From: DASRLE01 sp963825315
Lineage (GTDB): Bacteria; Verrucomicrobiota; Verrucomicrobiia; Limisphaerales; Palsa-1400
Direction of reading: 5' to 3'
DNA length: 64,000 nucleotides
NCBI GenBank assembly: GCA_963825315.1
Contig: CAWGST010000005.1
Coordinates: forward strand, 558,001 to 622,000
Below, piece by piece: positions 53,994-63,627 of the stretch. The notes under the pieces were generated by a model. The model did no database searches. It saw nothing but the letters and a program-made list of their open reading frames with translations, and was not told where the DNA came from. How positions within the stretch are numbered: position 1 is the stretch's first letter; each line of letters starts with the position of its first letter. A program made the position numbers and the translations under genes.

Positions 53994-54080
53994 AAACGGG
54001 CGGCGGGTGAATCGCTACGCATTACAATCCAGTTGAATTCACACGCCCACAAAGCGTAGCGATTCACCCGCCGCCCGTTT
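53994..54080. repeat. Perfect 27-bp inverted repeat just after the array
   Basis: The arm AAACGGGCGGCGGGTGAATC-GCTACGC (53994-54020) is mirrored exactly by 54054-54080, with a 33-nt loop. It begins 9 bp after the last repeat. Strong hairpin if transcribed, so it could end the array transcript, but no T-run follows. A small mobile palindrome is another option. Confidence 0.85.
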
Positions 54081-54124
54081 AAAATTCATCCGCACGAATG
54101 CTGAAAACTTCAAAAAAACCTCTA

Positions 54125-55124
54125 GAGCGTTTTAAATAAAACTGTAGCCATTCCGTTGGGCCTGTGGTATAGGCAGTTCATGCGAACTTTATCGTTGGAC
54201 CTGCGCGAACGGATTTTGGCTTCCTATGACCTTGAAGAGGGGACTCGCGTGGAGGTCGGCGATCGTTACCGGGTTTCGCTGGGCCTGGTCAAGAAGCTCT
54301 TGCAACAACGCCGACGGACCGGGGAGATCGGTCCGCGCCACCGTTTCTCCGGGCGCAAGCCGATGATCCTGGCGGCCCATCAGCGCCAGATGCGGACTCT
54401 ATTGAATCAGAAGCCCGACCTGACCTTGAAAGAGCTGCGCGCCGGCTTGGAACTGGACTGTTCTCTGCCCGCCATCCACTACGTTCTGGCGAAGATGGGG
54501 CTGACATATAAAAAAAGACACTCCATGCCAGCGAGCAAGACCGTCCGGACATTGCGCGGGCGCGCCGCGCCTGGCGGCGTCGGCAAGGCGGTTTGGACCC
54601 GGCCAAACTGATTTTCCTGGACGAATCGGGTGCCAAAACCAATCTGACCCGCCTGCGCGGGCGCGCCCTGCGGGGTCAGCGTGTCCACGCCCAATGTCCG
54701 CAGGGCCATTGGCAAACCACGACCATGATCGGCGCCATCCGCCTGGACGGTGCCACCGCCTGCATGACCATCGAGGGGGCCACCGATACGGAGGTTTTCC
54801 GGGTCTATGTCGGCCATGTCTTGTGCCCGACGCTGCGCGCCGGAGATGTGGTCATCATGGATAACCTCTCCCCGCATAAAAGTGAGCCGACCCTTTCGCT
54901 GATCGCGCAGGCTGGAGCCCAAATCCTCTTCCTTCCAGCCTATTCCCCAGACCTCAATCCCATCGAGCAAATGTGGAGCAAAGTCAAATCCCACCTGCGT
55001 ACAGCCGAGGCCCGCACGCAGCCCGCTCTGCTCCAGGCGATTGCTTCAGCTTTGCAGAGTATCACGCCCCGGGATGCCATGAACTGGTTTGCCTCTTGTG
55101 GCTACAGTTTTATTTAAAACGCTC
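54125..55124 (+). mobile_element. IS630-family insertion sequence, copy 2
   Basis: 1000 bp, apparently identical to 9073-10072, with TA at 54123-54124 and 55125-55126 in a CTAG context. It sits 140 bp after the last CRISPR repeat. The two copies being so alike points to recent transposition. Confidence 0.95.
54180..55117 (+). CDS. IS630 transposase (copy 2), two frames joined by -1 frameshifting
   Basis: Same arrangement as the first copy: HTH-containing frame from the ATG at 54180, stop at 54611, and the DDE frame ending at 55117, with the A7G slippery run at 54510-54516. Catalytic D, D and E lie in FLDESG, IMDNLSPH and NPIEQMW. Appears intact and probably active given identity of the copies. 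Confidence 0.92.
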
Positions 55125-55126
55125 TA

Positions 55127-56057
55127 GTGATGAAAAGCCCGGCTCTGAGACGCTCCAACTCGCCAATCGCCAACATCATCGTTAACGTGACGGGCTTATG
55201 GCGGGTCAAAGGAAATGGCTTCCGCCTGCGCTGCGGCAGCTTCCACCGTCCCCGAATCGGCTATGGCGGGACAAGACGGCGCGACGAGACGGCGGACACG
55301 ATGGTGGACAGGCGTGCAAGTGCCCTGCAGCCCAGGATTTGTAAGAAGTTCGGAGTTCGCGTCTTTCGGATATTTCGCGGTTAAAAAATCTGGTTGGCCT
55401 TCTTCATGCCTTGAGTTTGGCTTGCCCGGTTTTCCATGATCTTTCAGGGCATCCGTGAAATCCGTGGTCAAATTCTTAAAAAGCAGCTACATGTTGCCGG
55501 CTGGGCCGCAGTCACAAAAAGCCACTGCCTCCCCCAATCACCCAACGTTAACGTTAATGTAACGGGCTTGTTACGGGTCTGTTGGTCTTTTTGTTACGGG
55601 CTAAGTCGTTGACTATCAACGATGTAACGGATGTTACGGGTTTTCTGGACCTATCACCCATATCTTCCCATTCTTCGCGGCAAACCTGACCATTGACCAT
55701 TATCCGTTGTCAATTGTGGAAGCTACTTGCTGATAATTACTTATATTCAAAATGCCGAAATTTTCACTGTTTTTTTCAGGGCAATATGGTTCAACGCAAG
55801 TTGCTCTTGAGAAATTCAAAACTCTGCCCCGAAAACTTTCGAGGCTGCCTTTCAAACTGAAAGGTAAAAATACCCCGGTTTTTGGCAGGCAGAATGATTT
55901 CTCGATGATTTCTAATCTGTGTCCATCTGTGTCCATCTGTGGTGAACTGGCATCGGTTCAAAAAATGAACTCGACGCAAAATCGGACTTGCGCCCAACTC
56001 ATGCCGGAAGTCAAAGCGCTCTTGACTATGGCCGATGGTTTGAGCGCATGATGAAGC
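55127..56057. other. Gene-free stretch after IS630 copy 2
   Basis: No supported gene in about 930 bp. Contains CGTTAACGTGACGGG (about 55190, shared with about 10343), further GTTAACGTTAATGTAACGGG words, the 87-bp element (55569-55655) and the CTGTGTCCATCTGTG run near 55920. The sialate esterase starts at its end. Confidence 0.6.
55569..55655 (+). repeat. 87-bp GTTACGGG element, copy 2
   Basis: Diverged copy of 11162-11248 with the same spacing of the GTTACGGG words and the palindrome GTTGACTATCAAC; the shared core TTGTTACGGGCTAAGTCGTT-like block is nearly unchanged. Lies 0.44 kb after IS630 copy 2. Confidence 0.75.
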
Positions 56058-57602
56058 ATGCATTTGACATCTCGGAGAATCGCTTTGCTCGCGGCAGTGG
56101 CAGTCCTTTGCGGAGGCCATGCAGCCAGAGGAGAAACCGCGCCGATGCCGTCCGCCACAAGCGGGCCGGTCAGCCTGCCCCGGCTGTTTTCGGACAACAT
56201 GGTATTGCAGCAAGGGACCTCCGTGCCCATTTGGGGTTGGGGCCGCGACGGCGCCACCGTGACCGTCCAATTTCAGAAGCAGACGGTTTCAACCCGCGTT
56301 AAAGACGGAAAATGGCTGGTCAGATTGGGAGGCTTGAAGCCGGGCGGGCCGGACACGTTAACCATTACCAGCGGCAACTCCATTAAACTCAAGAATGTGC
56401 TGGTTGGCGAGGTGTGGCTGGCCAGCGGGCAATCCAACATGGAATTCCCCCTCAAACAGTCGCGCGCGGCGGCGGCCGACATCTCCAGCAGCGCCAATCC
56501 GATGATTCATTTGTTAAAAGTGCCCAAAGCCCGGATGGACTCGCCGACGAACGATATCGGCGCGAGTTGGACCGAATGCAATCCAGACACGGCGCCGAAC
56601 TTTTCAGCGGTGGCGTACTACTTCGCGCGCGACCTGCAAAAGGCGCTGCATGTGCCCATTGGCGTCATTGAATCCGATTGGGGCGCGACGCCCGCCGAAG
56701 TCTGGATGCAGCGCGAATTTCTATATGCCAATCCGCTATACCGCACCGAAGTCTTCGGCGGATGGATTATCGCCGAGGACAAGTACGAACGGAGCCTCTC
56801 CGACTACAACAAAGCGAAAAGCGAGGCGAAGGACAAGGGCATGGAATTCACAAATGCCGCGCCGCGCCGTCCCTGGAAACCGGGTGAATTGTATAACGGA
56901 ATGATTGCGCCTTTGGCGGGCAGCGCCATCAAAGGAGTCCTTTGGTATCAAGGGGAGAGCAACGCCGGCAGCGCTGAGGAGGCCGGGCAGTATCACACAC
57001 TTCTTCCCGATTTGATCCGCAACTGGCGGACGGTCTGGGGTGAAGGCGCATTCCCATTCCTGCTGGTCCAATTGGCGCCTTATCGCGATATCCAACTGGC
57101 GCCGTCCGAGAGCAGTTGGGCCTCTGTGCGTGAAGCGCAACTGAAAGCGGCCGAAATCCTGCCCAATGTGGGAATGGCTGTCATCACTGATGTTGGAGAT
57201 CAACACAACGTTCATCCCACCCAAAAGCAGCCCGTCGGCGCGCGGCTGGCCCTGGCAGCGCGCGGCATTGCCTATCACCAGGCGATTGAGTATTCCGGCC
57301 CCGTCTTTAAGCGCGCGATAATTGAAAAGAACCAAATCGTCCTGACCTTCGACCATGTGGGCGGCGGCTTGGAAGCGCGCGGCGGCGATCTGACAGGTTT
57401 CGCCATTTGCGGCCCGGACGGAAAATTTGTGTGGGCCAATGCCGAGATTAAAGGGTTGGACAAGGTGCTCGTTCACAGTACGGAGGTGGCGCATCCCATC
57501 GCGGTGCGGTATGGTTGGGCCAATTATCCAGTGGTCAACCTTTGGAACAAGGCGGGCCTGCCCGCCTCCCCTTTCCGGACGGATGATTTTGAACTGCGAT
57601 AG
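56058..57602 (+). CDS. Sialate O-acetylesterase (SGNH/SASA family), secreted
   Basis: 514 residues with a signal peptide (IALLAAVAVLCGGHAARGE). LPRLFSDNMVLQQGTSVPIWGWG is the standard N-terminal beta domain. Catalytic Ser lies in GEVWLASGQSNMEFPL; GVLWYQGESNAGSAEE and the C-terminal D-x-x-x-V-H-P-T-Q-K supply the rest of the SGNH site. It removes O-acetyl groups from sialic acid or plant/algal polysaccharides outside the cytoplasm. It ends 10 bp before the IS1634-like element. Confidence 0.93.
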   Translation: MHLTSRRIALLAAVAVLCGGHAARGETAPMPSATSGPVSLPRLFSDNMVLQQGTSVPIWGWGRDGATVTVQFQKQTVSTRVKDGKWLVRLGGLKPGGPDTLTITSGNSIKLKNVLVGEVWLASGQSNMEFPLKQSRAAAADISSSANPMIHLLKVPKARMDSPTNDIGASWTECNPDTAPNFSAVAYYFARDLQKALHVPIGVIESDWGATPAEVWMQREFLYANPLYRTEVFGGWIIAEDKYERSLSDYNKAKSEAKDKGMEFTNAAPRRPWKPGELYNGMIAPLAGSAIKGVLWYQGESNAGSAEEAGQYHTLLPDLIRNWRTVWGEGAFPFLLVQLAPYRDIQLAPSESSWASVREAQLKAAEILPNVGMAVITDVGDQHNVHPTQKQPVGARLALAARGIAYHQAIEYSGPVFKRAIIEKNQIVLTFDHVGGGLEARGGDLTGFAICGPDGKFVWANAEIKGLDKVLVHSTEVAHPIAVRYGWANYPVVNLWNKAGLPASPFRTDDFELR

Positions 57603-57612
57603 ATTTGGCTAA

Positions 57613-59643
57613 CCCGACTTTCGCAACTGGGAGTGGTTTTTAACTATTTTTGACTGCTTTTGGAAAGGGTTTCCGAGGGAGCGTGGGGTGATTTTGCTTA
57701 AATTTCCGTTTGGTGCAGACCTGACCCCTTCCACAACTCCGGCTGATTGCGGTAGGATGCGGGTCATTGTTATGGCCAAGCCTTTTCTACACTGCCATCA
57801 CCGGTTCAAGAACGGTAAGGATCATTGCTATTGGAGCATCGCCGAGAAGGTGCGCACGCGCCACGGCTGGGTGCAGCGGCCTCTGCTCTACTTGGGCGAG
57901 ATCAATGACAGCCAGCGGGCGGCCTGGACCAAGGTCACCGACGTGTTTGACCCTGTGCGCCAGCAGACGCGCCCGTTGGCGTTGTATCCGGCGGATCGGG
58001 ACGTGCCGGTTCACGCGACGGATTACGGCGTGCAAATTCGGTTGGATGAGTTTGAGTTGCGCCGTCCGCGGCAATGGGGCGCTTGCTGGGTGGGCTGCCG
58101 GTTATGGGATCAATTGCAGTTGTCAGAGTTTTGGCGCGAGCGTTTGCCGGACTCGCGGGAAGGAACCTGCTGGCGTCATGTGCTGGAGACTTTGACGGTT
58201 TATCGCCTGATCGATCCGGGCAGCGAATGGCGGCTGCATCGGCAGTGGTTTCACGACAGCGCCATGGCCGATTTGTTGGAGGAGGATTTTGGCCTGGCGC
58301 AAAAGGATAATTTGTATCGTTGCCTGGACAAGGTGTTGGAGCACCGGGCGGCGCTCTTCGGGCATTTGCGGCGCCGATGGGAAGACCTCTTCGGGGTGAA
58401 GTTCGAGGTGCTGCTCTACGATTTGACCAGCACGTATTTTGAAAGTGCTCCGCCGTTTCCCGAAGGGGACAAACGCCAGTATGGCTACAGCCGGGACAAG
58501 CGGTCCGACTGCGTGCAAGTGGTCATCGCGCTGGTGGTCACGCCGGAAGGCTTTCCACTGGCTTACGAAGTGATGGCGGGGAACACGGCGGATAAAACCA
58601 CTCTGCGCGGCTTTCTCAAAAGGATCGAACAACTCTATGGCAAGGCGGAGCGGGTCTGGGTGATGGACCGGGGCATCCCGACGGAGGAGGTTCTGGCCGA
58701 GATGCGGGCCAGTGATCCGCCGGTCTATTATTTGGTCGGCACACCCAAAGGGCGCTTGAGCCGTTATGAAGAGAGCCTGTTGGAACAGCCGTGGCAGGCC
58801 GTGCGGGAAGGGGTGCAAGTCAAACTGCTCTGCCAGGAAGGGGAACTGTATGTGCTGGCAGAAAGCAAAGACCGGGTGAACAAGGAACGCTCCATGCGGC
58901 GGCGTCAATTAAAAGGATTGGTCAAGCGGCTCAAGGATTTGGCCAAGATGGAACTGAGCCGGGACCAACTGCTGCTCAAACTGGGCGCGGCCAAAAGCCA
59001 ATATCCAGCGGCCTGGCGTCTGGTGGCCATCCGGGTGCCGGGAGAGGAAGCGAACCTGCGTCCGCCCCATTTCACCTTTGAGTTGCGCAAAGACAAACTG
59101 CGCCAAGTGCGGCGGCGCGAAGGGCGTTATCTTTTGCGCAGCAATCTCGGCGCGCAAGAACCAGAGAAGCTGTGGCAGTTTTATATTCAACTGACCCAAG
59201 TGGAAGCGGCCTTCAAGGATCTCAAGGATGATTTGAGTCTGCGTCCGATTTTTCACTCGTTGGAGCGGCGGATCGAGGCGCACATCTTTGTCTCCTTCCT
59301 GGCCTACTGCCTGCACGTCCATTTGCGCGCCTGTTTGAGGCCGTTGGCCCCGGGCCTGACCCCGCGCTCGCTCTTGGAAAAGTTTGCGGCCATGCAAATG
59401 CTGGACGTGCATTTCCCCACCAGCGACGGGCGGGAACTGGTCTTTTGCCGCTACACCCAACCGGAGAAGGACCACAAGATGTTGCTGGCACAATTGGGCT
59501 GGGAACTGCCACCACAATCGCCGCCGCGCATTACGCAGAAAGGACAACTATTGCCCGAATGACCTTGGTGCAGACCTTTTAGAACGTTGCGCTGATTTGC
59601 AACGACTTATAAATCGTCACCCCCTCCAGTTGCGAAAGTCGGG
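57613..59643 (+). mobile_element. IS1634-like (IS4 superfamily) insertion sequence
   Basis: 2031 bp bounded by perfect 18-bp inverted repeats CCCGACTTTCGCAACTGG (57613-57630) and its mirror (59626-59643), flanked by CTAA on both sides (57609-57612 and 59644-59647), a likely target duplication. Single transposase gene inside. It separates the esterase gene from dapL. Confidence 0.9.
57772..59562 (+). CDS. IS1634-like transposase
   Basis: 596 residues from the ATG at 57772 (MAKPFLHCHHRFKNGKDHCYW). DDE residues: Asp in LYDLTSTYFE, Asp in VWVMDRGIPTEEVL, Glu in LTQVEAAFKDLKDDL. RQYGYSRDKRSDCVQVVIAL is the block following the first Asp in this family. Full length with no breaks, so likely functional. 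The same HxR/KNGKxHxYW N-terminus is seen in other IS1634 members. Confidence 0.9.
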   Translation: MAKPFLHCHHRFKNGKDHCYWSIAEKVRTRHGWVQRPLLYLGEINDSQRAAWTKVTDVFDPVRQQTRPLALYPADRDVPVHATDYGVQIRLDEFELRRPRQWGACWVGCRLWDQLQLSEFWRERLPDSREGTCWRHVLETLTVYRLIDPGSEWRLHRQWFHDSAMADLLEEDFGLAQKDNLYRCLDKVLEHRAALFGHLRRRWEDLFGVKFEVLLYDLTSTYFESAPPFPEGDKRQYGYSRDKRSDCVQVVIALVVTPEGFPLAYEVMAGNTADKTTLRGFLKRIEQLYGKAERVWVMDRGIPTEEVLAEMRASDPPVYYLVGTPKGRLSRYEESLLEQPWQAVREGVQVKLLCQEGELYVLAESKDRVNKERSMRRRQLKGLVKRLKDLAKMELSRDQLLLKLGAAKSQYPAAWRLVAIRVPGEEANLRPPHFTFELRKDKLRQVRRREGRYLLRSNLGAQEPEKLWQFYIQLTQVEAAFKDLKDDLSLRPIFHSLERRIEAHIFVSFLAYCLHVHLRACLRPLAPGLTPRSLLEKFAAMQMLDVHFPTSDGRELVFCRYTQPEKDHKMLLAQLGWELPPQSPPRITQKGQLLPE

Positions 59644-59689
59644 CTAATGCCAGCTCTGCCTGCTTCTCCACATCCATTTCGCAGCGCCC

Positions 59690-60937
59690 TTAAAACTCAA
59701 ACCGCACCCCTGCCAGCCGTGCGGAGATTTCGCGCAGGACCCGCTCCTCATCCGCCGGGTTCCTGGCCGCGAAAGTGACGCTGAAGCGCAAATAAGCCCC
59801 GGCATCGTCCCAAGGGACGGTCGAGATCAGTTTTTCGGTTATGAGCCACTGCGAAACCTCTTCGGCGTTTTTGAATTCGAGGCCCTTTCCATTGCCCAAC
59901 GCCGCCGCTTTGGGAGCTTTGACATAGAGGTAAAAGGAGCCTCTGGGTTTGGCGGCTTTGAAACCGCATTGCTGCAACACTCCGACCAGCCCCGTCATGC
60001 GGCGGGAGTATTTGGCGGCAATCCTTTCGGTGATTTCCGGGTGCTCGAAGCAGTAGGCCGCTGCGTGCTGGATGGCGAGGAATTGGCCCGAGTCGGTGTT
60101 GTCTTTGACATCGCCGTAAGCCCGGACCAATAATTCATTGCCGGCGACAAAGCCGCAACGCCAGCCGGTCATGTTAAAACTCTTGCTCGTGGAATGAAGC
60201 TCCAGGCCGACATCTTTGGCGCCGGGCGTCGCCAAAAAGCTGAGCGGTTTGCCCTCAAAAACGAGCGCGGCATAAGCCGCATCATGAATGACAACCAGGC
60301 GGTTCTTCCTGGCGAACGCGACCACGCCGGCAAAAAACTCCGGCGTGGCGCCGGCCCCCGTCGGATTGTTCGGGTAATTCAACACCAACACCTTGGCCTT
60401 GCGCAACACCTCCGGCGGAACCGATTCCAAGTCCGGCAGGAAACCATTGCTTTCCAGCAAGGGCAATTGATACACCAGCCCTCCGTAGTATTTGGAGTGC
60501 GTTCCAAACACCGGGTAGCCGGGCGTGGTCATGAGAACGTAATCACCCGCATCCACCAACGCCGCCGGCAAGATGGAGAGCGCGGCCTTGCTGCCGATGG
60601 AGTGAAGGACTTCGGTTCCCGGATCAATCCCCCGCACGCCGCAAACCTTTTCCAGGTAGCGGGCGGCCGCTTCCTTCAATACTGAATCGCCATTGTCCGC
60701 GTAGCCGCGATTTTCGGGCTGGCGCGCTTCTTCGGCCAATTTTGCCACCACTTCCGGAAAAGCCATTTCGTCCGGTTCGCCGACACCCAGATCGAGGATT
60801 TCGGCGCCGGGATGGGTGTTGAGCGCGGCGCGTTTGGCCCGTTTGATTTTTTCAAACTTATAAATCGCCGTCGATTTTCCGTAATTTCCCCCTCCGATGC
60901 GTTCCGCGAAAAGATTTTGAATGTAAGAGCCGCTCAT
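59690..60937 (-). CDS. dapL: LL-diaminopimelate aminotransferase
   Basis: 415 residues from the ATG at 60937 (MSGSYIQNLFAERIGGGNYGKSTAIYKFEKIKRAK). A fold-type I PLP enzyme: LNYPNNPTGA and HDAAYAALVF contact PLP, and the Schiff-base Lys is in HSTSKSFNMTGWRCGF. Length and the GYADNGDSVLKEAAARYLE block fit DapL, which converts tetrahydrodipicolinate directly to LL-DAP for lysine and peptidoglycan; DapL has been characterised in Verrucomicrobium. A related aminotransferase of different specificity cannot be ruled out by eye. Confidence 0.82.
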   Translation of the reverse strand: MSGSYIQNLFAERIGGGNYGKSTAIYKFEKIKRAKRAALNTHPGAEILDLGVGEPDEMAFPEVVAKLAEEARQPENRGYADNGDSVLKEAAARYLEKVCGVRGIDPGTEVLHSIGSKAALSILPAALVDAGDYVLMTTPGYPVFGTHSKYYGGLVYQLPLLESNGFLPDLESVPPEVLRKAKVLVLNYPNNPTGAGATPEFFAGVVAFARKNRLVVIHDAAYAALVFEGKPLSFLATPGAKDVGLELHSTSKSFNMTGWRCGFVAGNELLVRAYGDVKDNTDSGQFLAIQHAAAYCFEHPEITERIAAKYSRRMTGLVGVLQQCGFKAAKPRGSFYLYVKAPKAAALGNGKGLEFKNAEEVSQWLITEKLISTVPWDDAGAYLRFSVTFAARNPADEERVLREISARLAGVRFEF

Positions 60938-61037
60938 GCCGCCGGGAAGTTTATCGGTTGACACCCATGATTTCAAGTGTGGTTTCAACCCTGCTTTGCC
61001 GTTGACAGGACAAGGACGCCTCCGCATAACCTGCGAG

Positions 61038-62276
61038 GTGAAATTATGGCGCAGCGGCATTTTTTGGTCGATCTTCGGCTTTGTTGGCTGCCTGGGCTAT
61101 TTTGCTTTTAACGCAATGATTGCCCGGCGGCTCTCGCCAACCGAATACGGGTATAGCAACACCACCTTGACCGGATTTATCGGTTTCCTGGGCCTCCCGC
61201 TGTCCATGGTCAGCACGGCGCTGATCCATTACATTGCTCACTTCCGTGGCCAAAATGATGAAGCGCGTTTGCAAGGGTTGCTGGCCGGTTGTCAAAAATT
61301 CCTTTTGCAGGCCACGATTGCAGGCTCCGTCCTTGCGGTTGTTTTAGCCGATCCTTTGGGCCGCTTTTTTGGTTATCGAACGAGCCTGATGCTCGTTGCC
61401 CTCATCTGCATCCTTGTCAGCTTATGGTCGGGTTTTGCCGTGGCCCTCTGCCAGGGAATGGCTTGGTTTAAGCGGTTGGCGGTCATTGGCCTGGTGGCTG
61501 TGGGCATGAAACTTCTTTTCGGCTGGGTCGTGACAAAAAGATTCCCAACGGCGGAAATGGCTGTGTCGGCCACTACATTTTCTCTCCTGGCCAACCTTTC
61601 ATTGCTTTATTGGTGGAAAGATATTTTCCGGCACGGCGCCCAGCGCATTTCCCCGTGGAATCAGCAGTTTATCCATTTTCTGCTCGTCACGGGAGCCTAT
61701 GTGGCGGGAAACTGGTTCTTTCTCAATGGGAATGAATTGGTGGCGCAGAAGTATTTTCCGGGGGATGATCTTGGCGCTTACGAACTCGCTGCGCGGTGGG
61801 GTCTCGCCCTTCCCGGCACCGTTGCCCCTCTGCTCTTGGTCATGTTTACTTCGCGTTCTGGAGGCAAAGAGGGACAGGCTCTTTCTGATCAACGCATTTT
61901 GCTGAGTTTGTACGCGGTGGGACTGGGTTGCGGCGCTGCCGGGCTTATCATGTTTCGGGACTTTTGGGTCAAAATCCTGTGCGGCCGTCCCAATCCCGAG
62001 GCAGCCGGCATGTTGATTCCCTATACCATTGCCATGGCCTTCGTCGGCCTAAACCAAGCCATCGCCATGTGGAGCCTGGCCAGCCGATGGTTCAAACTGG
62101 CCATATTCTATAGCGCGCTTGGTTTGATCTATTGGGTGACTGCAATGCTCCTGGGACACACGCCCGCCAAATTGCTCCAAATCATGCCCATCGGCGCAGG
62201 TTCAGCCTTTTGTGTTTTGCTGGCGTGGTGGCTTTTGACCTTGCGATCCCAAGCCCCCGGCAAAGCGGCGGGCTAA
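61038..62276 (+). CDS. Polysaccharide flippase (Wzx/MOP superfamily)
   Basis: About 412 residues from a GTG at 61038 (VKLWRSGIFWSIFGFVG); the frame extends to 60936 but that part overlaps the divergent dapL start and lacks membrane character. About 12 hydrophobic segments; RRLSPTEYGYSNTTLTGFIGF after TM1 is the usual MOP/polysaccharide-export block. It would flip lipid-linked saccharides across the inner membrane. Start site uncertain. Confidence 0.75.
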   Translation: MKLWRSGIFWSIFGFVGCLGYFAFNAMIARRLSPTEYGYSNTTLTGFIGFLGLPLSMVSTALIHYIAHFRGQNDEARLQGLLAGCQKFLLQATIAGSVLAVVLADPLGRFFGYRTSLMLVALICILVSLWSGFAVALCQGMAWFKRLAVIGLVAVGMKLLFGWVVTKRFPTAEMAVSATTFSLLANLSLLYWWKDIFRHGAQRISPWNQQFIHFLLVTGAYVAGNWFFLNGNELVAQKYFPGDDLGAYELAARWGLALPGTVAPLLLVMFTSRSGGKEGQALSDQRILLSLYAVGLGCGAAGLIMFRDFWVKILCGRPNPEAAGMLIPYTIAMAFVGLNQAIAMWSLASRWFKLAIFYSALGLIYWVTAMLLGHTPAKLLQIMPIGAGSAFCVLLAWWLLTLRSQAPGKAAG

Positions 62277-62629
62277 CGCGCGGCCAACGCCCGCGCCCTG
62301 CTTCGCGACCGGGTGCGGCGCACCGCCATGCCACGGCCTCCTGCATGATGCCGTTTGGAGCGGACTTCCTTCTCCAAAACGTAACTTGAAGAGTTGCGCA
62401 GGCGGCGGCGATATTTCAATTTTTGGCGCATGCGTTCACGCGCCGCAATGGTGTGCTTCAAGCAGTACACGCCAATGGCCGGCGTCCCGCAGGTCAAACA
62501 AATGCCGCGCGCTTTTTTTCGCGCCATGTGGATTTGCTGGCGGGACATCGGCGTGCCGTCCGCCTTCAACAATCCGGCAAACTTGTCACTAATTTTTTTT
62601 CTGCTCCAACTTTTCTTTTTGGTCTTCAT
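62273..62629 (-). CDS. Small basic protein with Cys cluster
   Basis: 118 residues, strongly basic (Lys/Arg-rich ends), with ICLTCGTPAIGVYCLKH: C-x-x-C plus C-x-x-H, a possible zinc site. The first half (KISDKFAGLLKADGTPMSRQQIHMARKK) is helical. Possibly a nucleic-acid-binding protein. It overlaps the flippase stop tail-to-tail by 4 bp. No family recognised. Confidence 0.55.
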   Translation of the reverse strand: MKTKKKSWSRKKISDKFAGLLKADGTPMSRQQIHMARKKARGICLTCGTPAIGVYCLKHTIAARERMRQKLKYRRRLRNSSSYVLEKEVRSKRHHAGGRGMAVRRTRSRSRARALAAR

Positions 62630-62748
62630 GTTATGGCTTCCTCACAAATCACAATTCACTATACTCCACAACGGTTGAAAAAGCGAGCGCCAGAGTCAAA
62701 TATTTTGCAAACAGTCAAAAACACGGCGTGTCAGGCGGTTATGGCCCC

Positions 62749-63615
62749 TTACGTGGCCGGAACAAACCCCTGCAGCAACAACGCGAGCAAAAACCAAACC
62801 AGGAAAAGCGCCGCGGCAGGGTGCGACAAATCCGCCACCGCCAGCAAATCCACCAGCGCAATGCCCGCCAGCAAACGTGAAACGGCGCGGCCCAGGTTGG
62901 GATGCTCCCGTCCAAAGGTTTGGAGCAATGTCCAGACAACCCAGAGGATCAAAACGACAGAGCATAAAGCGGCCGCCCGCTGATCAGGCCCATCATCGGC
63001 CAGCCCGGCAATGAAGAGGGGCGCGGCCAGAAAAATGCAGGGCCAGTATTGGATGCGAACCGGCGCGCTTTCCTTGCGAGCCAGGCAGCTTAATCCCACG
63101 ATGTAGCCGGCCAGGGCCAGCCCTTTCCAAATGGATTCTCCCGTAACTCCATTCAACCCAACCGAAGCCGCCGCCAGGTAAACCAAAAAACGGCAGCCGC
63201 CCATCAATACGAGCGCGATGACCATGATTTTGTGGATGGCGTTGTAAAACAAGATGCAGCCGGCAAGCAGCAACGCCAACACGGCCGTGACCGCGCCCAG
63301 CCCAGCCATGCCAGCCAGACCCAGGACCAACCAGGCAAAACCCCACCTCCAAACCTCCTTTTCAGTGATGGTGCCCGACGGAATCGGCCGCGCACGGCGG
63401 TGGTTTCGGTCGAATCCCGCGTCAAAGGCGTCGTTCAAAAACGTCCCGCCGAGATAGAGAAAGGAGACCGAGATGGACACGCAAAGCAGGCCCGGCCAGG
63501 GGCCGCCGCCCGCCAGCCACCAACCCGCCAGGCAGTTGGACCATACCGTGGGAAGATTCGAGACCCGTCCCAGAATCAGGAGCGTGCGAAATTTGGATGG
63601 CCGCGGCAAGTTCAC
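62749..63615 (-). CDS. UbiA-family prenyltransferase, probably EboC
   Basis: 288 residues, about eight membrane helices. NDAFDAGFDRNHRRARPIPSG is the first Asp-rich motif (NDxxDxxxDxxNxxxRPxxxG) of UbiA enzymes, which transfer prenyl groups to aromatic acceptors. It follows, 12 bp later and in the same direction, a gene resembling eboE. In ebo clusters a UbiA-like EboC lies beside EboE; these clusters move metabolites or precursors to the periplasm in cyanobacteria and others. The second Asp motif is weaker (DLLAVADLSHP region). Confidence 0.85.
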   Translation of the reverse strand: MNLPRPSKFRTLLILGRVSNLPTVWSNCLAGWWLAGGGPWPGLLCVSISVSFLYLGGTFLNDAFDAGFDRNHRRARPIPSGTITEKEVWRWGFAWLVLGLAGMAGLGAVTAVLALLLAGCILFYNAIHKIMVIALVLMGGCRFLVYLAAASVGLNGVTGESIWKGLALAGYIVGLSCLARKESAPVRIQYWPCIFLAAPLFIAGLADDGPDQRAAALCSVVLILWVVWTLLQTFGREHPNLGRAVSRLLAGIALVDLLAVADLSHPAAALFLVWFLLALLLQGFVPAT

Positions 63616-63627
63616 GGTGGCTCAATC

